NCBI RefSeq assembly: GCF_050003625.1
Contig: NC_134397.1
Location: 98,812,162-98,876,161, forward strand
Direction of reading: 5' to 3'
DNA: 64,000 bases
From: Haematobia irritans
Lineage: Eukaryota > Arthropoda > Insecta > Diptera > Muscidae
Of this stretch, positions 23,593 through 33,861 are shown in pieces; position 1 is the first letter of the stretch; every line of letters starts with the position of its first letter. A program made the translations under genes and the position numbers. The notes beneath the pieces are model-generated. The model did no database searches. It saw nothing but the letters and a program-made list of their open reading frames with translations, and had not been told where the DNA came from.

Positions 23593-23679
23593 TTATAGTT
23601 ACCAATAGACAAATATCGTTATAACCATAGTTTGCAGCGCCCACGAGCCGATGCAAACAAAACATTATTCAACAGAAAC

Positions 23680-23775
23680 ATATATTTGTTGGCCACGTGG
23701 AGCAGTGGTTACCATGTCCGCCTTGCATGCAAAAGGTCCTGGGTTCAATCCCTACTCCGACCGAACACCAATTTT
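23680..23775 (+). repeat. tRNA-derived SINE head, plus strand, truncated
   Basis: GGAGCAGTGGTTACCATGTC and GGTTCAATCCCT form the A and B boxes, related to the SINE at 17895 but lacking its tail; followed by a T-run that would terminate Pol III. Confidence 0.6.
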
Positions 23776-23824
23776 TTTTTTTAATTTTTGTATTTATATT
23801 TTTATATTATTAAATGAAATTTTT

Positions 23825-24031
23825 ACAATGAAACTTCGAAATGTGTGTTATTAAAGATTTACAGTCAGAAAAGAACAGTGCTTGATATAAACGAAATGGA
23901 CTGAGCTTTTGGATAATTTTTTTATTGCAAAAATAACAAATTTTTAGCAAAAAACTGTTTTTGGTATAAAAGCTTAAAATGTTGGAAGGAATTCAAAAAC
24001 TCTAACAAAAGAAGAACGTGGGGTCGAGTAT
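23825..24031 (+). repeat. Left half of a dispersed repeat split by the jockey LINE
   Basis: Matches 8311-8520; continues at 26005 after the LINE. Confidence 0.7.
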
Positions 24032-26004
24032 AAACATTTTTTTTGTTTTTTATTTATCATTTAAACATAAAACGATTGCTTAAATATATGCACTACAACT
24101 AGTCTTTAATTTCAAGTAAGACTAACTAGTAATTTATTTAGGTTAAATTATAAGTTAAGTGCAGCTTAGATTAGTTTGTTTAATCTATTTGCTGGGTGAA
24201 ACGCTGCTTCAAATCATTCGGCTTGAATCGTCCCAATCGACGCAGTATTTGTTTGTCATCTAAGAGATTTGGGATTTCCTCATTTTTATGGGAAATAAGT
24301 CTTTTTTCGTGGGATTTTGCCAGAAGAGTTATTTCGTCTCTCACTGAATTTATTTTGAGGTCTCGGTGTAAATCCGTATTTCGTATGTACCATGGCGCTT
24401 TGACTACATTCCTCAATACTTTATTTTGGAATGTTTGAATAATATTAATAGTCTCGTCTTTGGCACAGCCCCAGAGTTGACTTCCATATGTCCACACTGG
24501 CTTTAGTACTTGCTTGTAAATCATTAATTTGTTCTGAGTGGAGAGTCTAGAATTTCTACCCATAAGCCAATTTAATTGCCGATACTTTATATCAAAGTGT
24601 TTCCTTTTCAACTTTACGTGTGGTTTCCATTTCAGTTTGGCGTCTAAAGTCATTCCAAGATATTTTGCCGAGTTTGCAACTGGTACTTGATTACCATTTA
24701 TGAAAATAGGTTTATAATCTATACTATTGTAAGTGAAGTCTACATGGATTGATTTAGAGTGGTTTAATTTTAGCCCCCATTTCCTTGTCCAGTTTTCAAT
24801 CTTTGTAACAGTATGTTGAAGTTTCCTTGTTGATATTGATGTATCTGTGCCTTTTGACAAGATAACTGTATCATCTGCGAAGGTTCCGAGTACACTATGC
24901 TCGTCATTCGGTAGATCATATGTGTAAAGAAGATATAGAATAGGTCCTAGTATGCTGCCTTGTGGTACTCCTGAAGATATTCGGTATAAGTCAGAGAATT
25001 CTCCACTGTTCTTAATCCGAAAATATCTATCAGTTAAATATGATTTCATAAGTTTACAAATATCGTCTGGGAGAATGGTATTTATTTTCCTTATTAGAGA
25101 TGTATGCACTACTCCATCAAAAGCTTTTGAGATATCTAAAAATATTGCTGAGCATACTTCCTTCTGTTCAAAGGCATTCTCTATTACTTGCGTAATTCTA
25201 TGTATTTGTTCGATAGTCGAATGACCTTTACGAAAACCAAATTGATGATTTGGAATTAAATTTCTCTTTTCGATTTCTTTGTCTAGTCTGTTGCAGATAA
25301 TCTTTTCGAATAATTTCCCAATGGCAGGTAGGAGGGATATAGGCCGATAAGAACTTACATCATAGGGATCTTTGCCATCTTTGTGGATCATTAGAACTTC
25401 AGCCACTTTCCAATAACTTGGGACATGTTTAAGTCGAATAGCTGAGTTGAAGATTTTACATAATTTTGCTATACCTTTGACCGGTAGTTGTTTCAAGATT
25501 TCATTATTTATTAGATCAAATCCTGGTGATTTGTTATTTTTTAGATTTTTTATCTCTTGAACTATTTCTTTTGGAGATACGGAAGATATTGGAGTTTTAT
25601 CTGTGTTTTGTATAATTTGTATAGGTTCGTTTAAATTAGTGGAAAATATTTCCTGAAGATATTTGGCAAAAACCTTCGCTTCTTCTTCATCAGACTTCGC
25701 CCAATTACTTACGCCGTCTTTAATAGGACATTTCATTGTCAATGGTCGGTTGAACTGTTTAGCTGCTTTCCAGAGAGAAAAATCTGTCTTGCTGTCATAA
25801 GTAAGTCCATCTATGTATCGATGAAAATTATCATTATTTATTTTGCGTGTTTCTCTTCTTATATTTTGTGTTACTCTATTTAGTAGATTTTTGTCTTGAG
25901 GAGACCTGCTATGTTGCCATCTTTTTCTAATTTTACGCTTTTCTTTTACCATTTTTCTAATATACAACGGATACGAGTGTGCATGATTTTGTATACTAGT
26001 TTAC
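24032..26004 (-). mobile_element. Jockey-type LINE, 5'-truncated
   Basis: T-rich start (TTTTTTTTGTTTTTT at 24032) corresponds to the poly-A tail of a minus-strand LINE, and the single long ORF is an RT without endonuclease. It interrupts a repeat whose intact relative is at 8311-8830. I did not find a clean target duplication. Confidence 0.8.
24180..25967 (-). CDS. Jockey-clade reverse transcriptase, N-terminally truncated
   Basis: 595 open codons. RT signatures in order: SPGFDLINNEILKQLP, YRPISLLPAIGKLFEKII, NHQFGFRKGHSTIEQ, FLDISKAFDGVVH, SSGVPQGSILGPILYL, and the catalytic LGTFADDTVILS. The C-terminal YLGMTLDAKLKWKPHV and YKQVLKPVWTYGSQLWG blocks are typical of jockey elements. The N-terminal endonuclease is missing; the MYIRKMVKEKRKIRKRW start is in the linker before RT. 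The RT is undamaged, so the insertion is fairly recent. Confidence 0.88.
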   Translation of the reverse strand: MYIRKMVKEKRKIRKRWQHSRSPQDKNLLNRVTQNIRRETRKINNDNFHRYIDGLTYDSKTDFSLWKAAKQFNRPLTMKCPIKDGVSNWAKSDEEEAKVFAKYLQEIFSTNLNEPIQIIQNTDKTPISSVSPKEIVQEIKNLKNNKSPGFDLINNEILKQLPVKGIAKLCKIFNSAIRLKHVPSYWKVAEVLMIHKDGKDPYDVSSYRPISLLPAIGKLFEKIICNRLDKEIEKRNLIPNHQFGFRKGHSTIEQIHRITQVIENAFEQKEVCSAIFLDISKAFDGVVHTSLIRKINTILPDDICKLMKSYLTDRYFRIKNSGEFSDLYRISSGVPQGSILGPILYLLYTYDLPNDEHSVLGTFADDTVILSKGTDTSISTRKLQHTVTKIENWTRKWGLKLNHSKSIHVDFTYNSIDYKPIFINGNQVPVANSAKYLGMTLDAKLKWKPHVKLKRKHFDIKYRQLNWLMGRNSRLSTQNKLMIYKQVLKPVWTYGSQLWGCAKDETINIIQTFQNKVLRNVVKAPWYIRNTDLHRDLKINSVRDEITLLAKSHEKRLISHKNEEIPNLLDDKQILRRLGRFKPNDLKQRFTQQID

Positions 26005-26300
26005 ATACATAAATAATTTTATAATATACACATAAATTTAGTTAGCCGTGAACAGTTTTTTACTAGCATTTAACACCATTTTAAATGCATTTAAAACTTA
26101 TCTTATTTTGTACTTAATTTCATTTTTACCCTTAAGGCCGGTATTAAGTTGGCATTATCGTTCTAAAATGACCCTGTTTTGCCTTTTACTTTTCTTTAAT
26201 AATTCATTTTAAAGAAAATAACCTTTTTCAATTTTTTAGCAAAACTCGAACTTAATGCCCGCTTCCGAATGTCTATTCTCTTTACACGAGTATTCAAATT
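26005..26300 (+). repeat. Right half of the dispersed repeat split by the LINE
   Basis: CATAAATTTAGTTAGCCGTG and GCAAAACTCGAACTTAATG match 8602-8620 and 8793-8812. Confidence 0.7.
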
Positions 26301-26714
26301 AAATAATATTTAGACTTTCCGAAACAACATACAAGCAGTTTCACAGAAATTGCTCTCTTTTGATTCTCTCGCTATGTTATGTTGATATCTCTCGTCAACC
26401 CTCCCGGTTTCCATCTCTATTTCTTTCTCTATACTCTCTCTCTCTGTCGCTCTCTGAATAAAATATCACAACATATATATGTTTACTCGAAATTTGTAAA
26501 TTTATATATGTTTACATTCACACATATTATTTTTATGAAACATTCATGCCCCAAACATAACATATTCTAACATATTAACATATGTGTCCCAAACATTTAG
26601 TGTTAGTTTAGGAACATTACATGTTTGCACTTAAATATATTGTGTTTAAAAATTGTGCCCGAAACACATTTTGTTTATATCGGAACATATGAAAAACATA
26701 TTTTTCTAACAGTG

Positions 26715-27307
26715 TGTCACCATTAGCAACGCCTGTTGTTATTAAATTTGAAAAAAAATTATATCAAATATTTGATAATGCGAGTTTCATATTTTTATTT
26801 CATACAAAAAATCTCATTTTTCGAGGAAGATACAGGAGTATGAGAAGGTAAGTTTATTGTTTTGTTCCTATTTTTATATATTGAATATTTTCTCTGTTTT
26901 AGGAGGATGAATTTGTGGTAGTCCAGGAAAAGATTAAAAGAAGACAGCGGAGCAACGTAAAGATTTGTGACCAGGCCATATCCGAAGTTGCGATAGAAGG
27001 AAGTATTATCCAATTTCAAAAAGAATACAAATTTGGAGATGATTTGGATTGTGAACCGGATACATTCCCGTGCAATTATTCATAGTATGGTATTTGGAGC
27101 TTCGCACAAACCATTCAATACAGCGCTGGTTTAAATTATTGGGTACGAGAAGCAAATTTTGGTAAGTATATGTATTATTTGCAAATATATCTTTAAATAT
27201 GTTAAACTGATAATTCTTCCGTATATTTTATATTTTTCAGAGTTTTCATTCCGAGTAGCCAAATAAAGGAATTGCGAGACTCATTTAAAGAAATGTTTGC
27301 AGAGAGC
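26715..27307 (+). pseudogene. Spliced gene-like interior of the CCCGTG long-form element
   Basis: Equivalent to 13720-14300. Introns 26848-26902 and 27162-27240 keep GT and AG borders. The middle exon (from 26903) is open for 60 codons: EDEFVVVQEKIKRRQRSN and IIQFQKEYKFGDDLD before a TAG at 27083. Basic and acidic patches but no recognised domain. Followed by the gypsy LTR at 27308. Confidence 0.5.
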
Positions 27308-27609
27308 AATGTTGCAAAAATTTAATGTGTTGGCCTGCCTAATAAGGTGCCGGCGCTTAAAAACACCACTTGGCATAAAATGTTGTTATCCTGTTATTGC
27401 AGGCACAATTGAGTGCCACAGCAATTTAAATGAAAAGATTTTTCTTTTTAGGTTGAAATGCGAGTTAAAGGCTTCAAAACTTGAATGTTTCTTTATTTAA
27501 TGTTTCTTGATCTTTTATACAAAGATAACGGCATTTCTTATTTTATTTTATTTTTTCAAACATATCCTTAAAAATAAACAACAATCCTTATATCTAATCA
27601 TATGTTCTA

Positions 27610-28541
27610 AAGGGTGATTCTTTTGAGGTTAGGATTTTCATGCATTAGTATTTGACAGATCACGTGGGATTTCAGACATGGTGTCAAAGAGAAAGATGCT
27701 CAGTATGCTTTGACATTTCATCATGAATAGACTTACGATCTGCCACAACGTCGAATTTTCAGTGAATGGGCCCTAGAAAAGTTGGCGGAAAATCCGCTTT
27801 TTTATCGACAAATTTTGTTCAGCGATGAGGCTCATTTCTGGTTGAATGGCTACGTAAATAAGCAAAATTGCCGCATTTGGAGTGAAGAGCAACCAGAAGC
27901 CGTTCAAGAACTGCCCATGCATCCCGAAAAATGCACTGTTTGGTGTGGTTTGTACGCTGGTGGAATCATTGGACCGTATTTTTTCAAAGATGCTGTTGGA
28001 CGCAACGTTACGGTGAATGGCGATCGCTATCGTTCGATGCTAACAAACTTTTTGTTGCCAAAAATGGAAGAACTGAACTTGGTTGACATGTGGTTTCAAC
28101 AAGATGGCGCTACATGCCACACAGCTCGCGATTCTATGGCCATTTTGAGGGAAAACTTCGGAGAACAATTCATCTCAAGAAATGGACCGGTAAGTTGGCC
28201 ACCAAGATCATGCGATTTGACGCCTTTAGACTATTTTTTGTGGGGCTACGTCAAGTCTAAAGTCTACAGAAATAAGCCAGCAACTATTCCAGCTTTGGAA
28301 GACAACATTTCCGAAGAAATTCGGGCTATTCCGGCCGAAATGCTCGAAAAAGTTGCCCAAAATTGGACTTTCCGAATGGACCACCTAAGACGCAGCCGCG
28401 GTCAACATTTAAATGAAATTATCTTCAAAAAGTAAATGTCATGGCCAATCTAACGTTTCAAATAAAGAACCGATGAGATTTTGCAAATTTTATGCGTTTT
28501 TTTTTTTAAAAAAGTTATCAAGCTCTTAACAAATCACCCTT
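27610..28541 (+). mobile_element. Mariner-type transposon, internally deleted
   Basis: Ends AAGGGTGATTCTTTTGAGG and CTTAACAAATCACCCTT, flanked by TA (27608-27609, 28542-28543). The right LTR at about 38309 shows the empty site ATGTTCTATTACTT. A deletion after GAATAGACTTAC removes the N-terminal DNA-binding part. Two more copies lie at 51694 and 56858 with a different deletion. Confidence 0.9.
27782..28435 (+). pseudogene. Mariner transposase, catalytic half
   Basis: 217 open codons covering the DDE-type domain. First Asp in LFSDEAHFWLNG, second in WFQQDGATCH, third in SCDLTPLDYFLWGY, 36 residues after the second (or 41 if the Asp of LDYF is the ligand). Both helix-turn-helix motifs are missing because of the internal deletion, so it could not bind its ends. 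The C-terminus LNEIIFKK is intact. Tc1/mariner superfamily is clear; the clade is not. Confidence 0.85.
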
Positions 28542-28779
28542 TATTACTTATTACTACACAGCAGTTTGAATTACAATGTAACTTAAACTATTGAACAGCT
28601 GACTTAAAACTAATGTACCGAATACACTACACCCTCACCCTTTAAAAAAAAATAATTTTTATACCAAAAAAATTATTTTTAAAAATCCCAATATATACAT
28701 AGCATACATACAATTCAGTGAATTTTTTTATTGCAATTCAATAATTTTTATTGTATAATACATAAATTTCAATTATTTA

Positions 28780-29226
28780 TCAATTCAATTCATTCTGTAC
28801 ATTCCATTTTTTTATCATATTATTATGGTACTTTTTCCTAATTCCATTAACATCTAAAATTGAATTTACTCCATCTCTTATAAGTATTTTATATGGGCCA
28901 TGATATGGTGGTTGATTTTTTTTTTATTCATTGTTCTCAAAAGAACGAGGTCTCCTACTTTCAAATTTAATGAATTTGATGATTCATCTTGGAGTACCCT
29001 TTTTATTTTAGTTTTTTTCTAATAAATCTTTAGCTCTTTCGAGAGAAAATTTTAACCTGTGCTTCAACTCAGCAACATAATCATCAGTGTTTTAAAATTG
29101 GCTAGTTTTATTTATTTCATCGTTGTGTAAGGAAGGAAGTTTTCCAAATATTAATTCATAAGGCGAATAACCTGTGTCTATATGCGGTGACGTATTGTAG
29201 GCAAAAGTAAAATAAGGAATCCAAGT
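28780..29226 (-). pseudogene. pol: Gypsy 1 integrase C-terminal region
   Basis: Reads WIPYFTFAYNTSPHIDTGY then SPYELIFGKLPSLHN, and further on GPYKILIRDGVNSIL, the GPY/F-type module of gypsy integrases, with the stop at 28780. Frameshifts near 29090 and 29010. Separated from the integrase core by the hAT insertion at 29235. Confidence 0.75.
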
Positions 29227-29234
29227 ATCCCATT

Positions 29235-30012
29235 CATTGTTGCCAGGTTGGGGGTTTTCCCCCCCAAATTTAGGGGTTTTTACACGTTTAGGGGGATTTT
29301 TAGGGGTAACATTTATTTGGGGGGATTTTTGGGGGTAAAAAAATATGTTAGCTCTTATAAAGTGGAGCAATTCTCAACAAAATTTGGAACAATTCTGGCA
29401 TGAATTTTGAGAAAAAATGAGGGAAGTCAACCCATTTTCCTAAATACAAGCAAGTATGCAATGACATTCTTTTTTAAACGCATCTGTTGAAGGGGAATTT
29501 TTAATATTTGATACAATTAAAAACAAGGTTAGGTTAGGTTAGGTGGCAGCCCGATGTATCTGGCTCACTTAAACTATTCAGTCCGTTGTGATACAACATT
29601 GGTGAACTTCTCTCTTACCACTGCCCGATTCCATGTTAAGCTCAATGTAAAGGGACCTCCTTTTTATAGCCGAGTCCGAAAGGCGTTCCACATTCCAGTG
29701 CAACCACTTAGAGAAGCTTTGAAGCCCTGAAAGAAATATCACCAGCATTACTGAGGTGGGATAATCCACCGCTGAAAAACGTTTTGGTGTTCGGTCGAAG
29801 CAGAAATCGAACGAATTTGTGACAATTGGTGTAATGATTTTATCTAATGATTTTTATTTATTTCAAAAGAAAATTTTAACGAAATTTTGGGCCTCTTTTT
29901 GTACTATGTACGTTCTTAAAATTTTTGGGGTTTTTGAAAAAAGTCTAGACCAATTTAGGGGTTTTTTTCTTAAGATTTGGGGGGAAGAATCAAAAATGAC
30001 CTGGCAATACTG
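29235..30012. mobile_element. hAT-type non-autonomous element, TSD ATCCCATT
   Basis: Left end CATTGTTGCCAGGTT and right end complementary to CAGTATTGCCAGGTC, with the 8-bp duplication ATCCCATT at 29227-29234 and 30013-30020. The integrase frame (NDEWD then WIPYF) is continuous without it. Subterminal parts are made of GGGGTTTTT and TTTGGGGGG words. Contains a SINE (29527-29820), and its right 100 bases are duplicated with flanking integrase DNA. Confidence 0.85.
29527..29820 (-). repeat. tRNA-derived SINE body and LINE-like tail, minus strand
   Basis: On the minus strand it follows the order of the 17895 SINE: CGACCGAACACCAAAACG, GGTGGATTATC, TAATGCTGGTGATATTTC, AAGGAGGTCCC, then CGGACTGAATAGTTTAAGTG and (CCTAA)n. 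The tRNA-like head is mostly gone. The tail is even closer to the LINE 3' end at 22706-22760. Confidence 0.75.
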
Positions 30013-30735
30013 ATCCCATTCATCATTTTTGGAGAAATTTAATAAGAATTCGTTAAGTACCCTATGATTTCTTTCTATCGAAACTAAATTTTCATGGTGA
30101 TATGGAGCGCTAAAAATCTGCTTTACCTGCAACACACTACATATCTCTGCCATTAATTGATTGGTAAATTCAGTACCCTTATCAGCTTCCAAAACCTTAA
30201 AATTCCCATAAATAAGTATGAAGTGTTCGACTAACGTTCTTGCTACAGTCTTGGCATCTTTTGACTCCATTGGAATCGCTACAATATACTTGGTTAAATC
30301 ACAGAAAAAAATTTTAAGAACGTACTATGTACGTACTATGTACGTTCTTAAAATTTTTGGGGTTTTTGAAAAAAGTCGAGACCAATTTAGGGGTTTTTTT
30401 TCTTAAGATTTGGGGGGAAGAATCAAAAATGACCTGGCAACACTGATCCCATTCATCATTTTTGGAGAAATTTAATAAGAATTCGTTAAGTACCCTATGA
30501 TTTCTTTCTATCGAAACTAAATTTTCATGGTGATATGGAGCGCTAAAAATCTGCTTTACCTGCAACACACTACATATCTCTGCCATTAATTGATTGGTAA
30601 ATTCAGTACCCTTATCAGCTTCCAAAACCTTAAAATTCCCATAAATAAGTATGAAGTGTTCGACTAACGTTCTTGATACAGTCTTCGCATCTTTTGACTC
30701 CATTGGAATCGCTACAATATACTTGGTTAAATCAC
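29901..30735 (-). repeat. 432-bp tandem duplication (hAT end plus integrase) with palindromic junction
   Basis: 29901-30303 recurs at 30333-30735. The unit contains the last ~110 bases of the hAT element, its TSD and about 280 bases of integrase. The junction 30305-30357 is an inverted repeat: ATTTTAAGAACGTAC on one arm, GTACGTTCTTAAAAT on the other. Confidence 0.9.
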
Positions 30736-31099
30736 ATTGAATCGTGAGAACGTATCGATAATGGTTCGATAATCTTAAAGGTCCTACTTTATCAATTGAA
30801 ACAGTTTCAAAACTTGTTGTCGGTGTATGAGTTAGTGTAAATTGTTCTTTCGTGTGTCTTGTCTGTTTATTCATTTTGTATTGCGGGAAATTTAGGACAT
30901 AGCCCTTTATCATCTTATACATATTTTTCCATATATATCTTTGTTTAATTTTTAGGGTCGTTTTTCTGACACCTAAGTGTCCTCCATGTGTTGAGTTATG
31001 GAACTCATCTATTAGTTTCAGTTGTGTATCTCTACAATGTATTCTTTTTGGTTCATCGTATATCAAAATTTTCAAATCCGTTTTCATATGTTTCTGCAC
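30446..31099 (-). pseudogene. pol: Gypsy 1 integrase, zinc domain and catalytic core
   Basis: H-x-H part is present (HNSTHGGHLGV) but the CxxC pair is replaced (LNFPQYK), so the zinc site is lost. Core acids are present: IDKVGPL, LEADKGTEF, LVSIERNHR. The frame continues into the hAT duplication at 30445, where the core is interrupted; a second partial copy of the core lies at 30013-30270. Confidence 0.85.
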
Positions 31100-31110
31100 T
31101 TTTGTAAATA

Positions 31111-31509
31111 TTATTTTAATTCCTCCATGGCCATGGTTTTAAAAATGTTATCATTTCTGCTCAGAGCTAATTCGCGTGTCTTATGATCACGCATCAACGA
31201 CGTCAGCTGCATCTTACAATAATCGCTGCATCTTACAATAATTTCGTATTTTCCAACCTCTATCTTTGTTTTCCTATTTTCCTCTAGAGGTACAAATTTA
31301 AGTCTCATCAAGTTTTTTATATCCGCTACAGAAGTACACTCCCAAATATAAAAATGATCAGGCTTTAATATCGTGGTACTTGCTGTGGTATTCATGTCAG
31401 TGTTTTTATCATGTGCAGTTTTCCTCTGCATGCTTCTTGTGATAGCTAATATCCTTCTTTAATTTTCAGCTTTATCAGGAATCATAGCTTTTAGGGCGTC
31501 ACTATTTAA
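31111..31509 (-). pseudogene. pol: Gypsy 1 RNase H-to-integrase linker region
   Basis: Minus-strand frame with VLNSDALKAM adjoining the CCCGTG insertion, then a poorly conserved linker (FYIWECTSVADIKNLMRL). With one AG of the target duplication removed, it joins in frame to NADALSRI at 33050. An internal stop lies near 31447. Confidence 0.7.
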
Positions 31510-31513
31510 AACT

Positions 31514-33047
31514 CCCGTGTAAAAATTGGAGGATCCAATCCTATCTAATAATATCAAATTGGATCTGTTCAGATATTGGTTCAGACATAATTAGATATGC
31601 ACAGATATGCTATATATGGTGCTAGATCTGGTTAGATATAATTGCAGATCTCATCATATATAGTATAATATCTAATTATATCTGGCATATCTAATAATAT
31701 ATGCTTGGATAGGGCCATATATAGCACTATATCTAATAAGATATGGTAGATATAACATCATATCTGACTATATATGGGGTTAAATAGGTCCAAAATATAA
31801 AAAAAAATCATGAACAAGTTAAAAAGATTTTTGAAATACACGTCTAAACCTCAATGTCATTATGTCAAATGTCAACGCCGTCAGGGGCATCACTTCTAAA
31901 CAAATTTAACGCCAGACTAGCTGAGAAAATTAAGAAATTTAATATAATTGTTTTAAATGTGTTCCTTCGATAAAGTGTATATCGTTTCCTTTATTGCGGA
32001 GATTATGTCTGTAAGTATATTGTATTTGTTATTTCCTCAGTAGTCATTTTCATATTGTTTTACTATTTTCTAGATTTGGAAAAAAAGGAAACCTCAGTGG
32101 TGTACTGGTTAACATGCCCGCCTTGCATTCAAAAGGTCACGGGTTCAATCCCAGTTCCGACCAACACCAAAAATTATTTCGGCGGTGGATTATCTCCTCG
32201 CAGTAATGTTGGTGACATTTCTGCTTCAAAGATTCTCTAAGTTGTTTCAGCGCAACGTGAAATGCCGATAGGACTCGATTATAACAAGGAGGTTCCATGT
32301 TATTGAGCTAATTATTGAATCGAGCAGCAGTCAGTGATAAGTGAGATGTTGATCACTGTGATGTCATGATGGTCTGAATAGTATGTATGAGCCTAAAATA
32401 AGAGCCTATCGCTATACCTAACCTAATCCCGAATACACTTTAAATGTGAGTATAAAAAGCAACATAATTATATGGCAATTTTTATTGCAACTTAAAGAAG
32501 AATGATCCAAAACAATACTAATACTTGCATACATAGTTCAATATATTCCCATATTTGTTTATTCCTATATTTGTTTAATTATTGTTTTTTTACTTAATTT
32601 CATTGCAGATTGCCTTAACGCTGTAATACTTTAGTCGTGTGTCTAAGTCCACAGCAGAAGAAACAAACGAAAAAACCCTTGGACAACACTCTAACTCAAC
32701 TGTCAATACTCTTAAATAGCTTTGATGGATGAATTTAAATTAAACATATTTATTATGCACATACTTTTTGTCTGTATTATTAAATAAAACAATTGATCTC
32801 ATTTTATATACAAATTATGGGCTTTTATGTGTTGAAAGATCTCGAAAGATACGATTGTATCAAATAATATACAATTATATCAAATTAGATCTGATTAGAT
32901 GTGTCTCATTTTTGAGATCTGATCAGATCCAATTTCATAGTATTTAGATCTGACCAGATATAACCATTTTTCGGATCTGCTCAGATCTGACCATATCTTG
33001 GCTCAGATCTAACCATATCAAATCAGATCCCCCAATTTTTACACGGG
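31514..33047 (+). mobile_element. CCCGTG family element (short form) in the gypsy pol gene
   Basis: Termini CCCGTGTAAAAATTGGAGG and CCCAATTTTTACACGGG, flanked by CT (31512-31513; 33048-33049). Removing the element and one CT restores the RNase H/linker reading frame, which fixes the duplication at 2 bp. Same structure as 17382-18843 including the SINE (32090-32429). Contains several ATATCTAATTATAT and AGATCTG words. Confidence 0.9.
32090..32429 (+). repeat. tRNA-derived SINE, copy inside the CCCGTG element
   Basis: GTGGTGTACTGGTTAACATG (A box) and GGTTCAATCCC (32142) as at 17895, same flanks on both sides, so it moved with the DNA element and not independently. Confidence 0.8.
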
Positions 33048-33049
33048 CT

Positions 33050-33861
33050 ATTCTAGATAACGCATCGGCATTCGTGTTCATTTTTCCTTTCTTGTAAATT
33101 ATTTCGAAATCGTAATCGCTCAAATCCATTCTTATTCGTGTCATTTTTTAAGATGGATTACTGTGCGTAAAAAGGGATACCAAAGGCCTGTGATCTGTGA
33201 CCACATAGAACCTTCTGCCATATAAATAGGGTCTAAAGAAATTTATTCCCCAATGAATGGCCAACAATTCCTTTTCGATGATAGGTTTGTTCAAATCGTG
33301 TTTCTACAGTGAAGCACTTGCATATAATATAGGTAAATCTGCACCAATCTCCCCTTGGGAAAGAACAGCGCCAAGTGCATAGTTGGATGCATCTGTAGTT
33401 AAAATAAATGGTTTCGTAAAATCCGGGTATTTAAGAATTTCTGGTTGTAAAAGTTTCTTCTTCAGTGTTTCAAATGCACTCTGACATTTTTCGCTCCACA
33501 CAAATTTGTTGTCTTTCTTCAGCAGTGCATTGAGGGGTCTAGCTATGTCGGCAAAATGTGAAATAAATCGCCTGTAGTAGTTGCAAAATGCAACAAACCT
33601 TCTTACTTCATCTGCATTTGTTGGTATAGGATAGTTCCTTATTGCTTCATCCTTAGCAGGGTCTGTCTTCACACCTTTATCAGTTATTAAATGGCCCAAG
33701 TAAACTACCTCTGGCTTAAGAAAGCTACATTTATTGGCATTGAGCTTTAAATTAAACTTCCGCAATCGTTGAAATACGTTTCTCAAATTGGAATTGTGAC
33801 GTTTCAAGCTACATCCAAAAACTATTATGTCATCAACATAGAGAAAAGCTGATTCATCCAA
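33050..33861 (-). pseudogene. pol: Gypsy 1 reverse transcriptase C-terminus and RNase H
   Basis: Begins with ESAFLYVDDIIVFG (catalytic YVDD), then YLGHLITDKGVKTDP, FCNYYRRFI, and RNase H FILTTDASNYALGAVLSQ; after a broken stretch (33145-33303) it closes with YDFEIIYKKGKMNTNADAL. A frameshift or stop near 33303 and the CCCGTG element at 33048 disrupt it. Confidence 0.85.

Larger units (their letters stand above)
23229..26714. mobile_element. AAACATAT-rich DNA element with nested SINEs and jockey LINE
   Basis: Left end CACCCTCAGAAAAAATCGC after TA, right end TATTTTTCTAACAGTG, imperfectly inverted; the flanking CCCCATAAC / GTCACCATTAGC matches the continuous sequence at 13720-13735. About 250 bases at each end are rich in AAACATAT. 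No own coding capacity. Holds two SINE heads, a dispersed repeat and the LINE at 24032-26005. Confidence 0.7.
27308..28631 (-). repeat. 3' LTR of gypsy element 1, interrupted by mariner
   Basis: TG...CA-bounded and matches the right LTR at 37367-38396. Removing the mariner (27610-28541 plus one TA) leaves about 0.39 kb. Confidence 0.85.
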
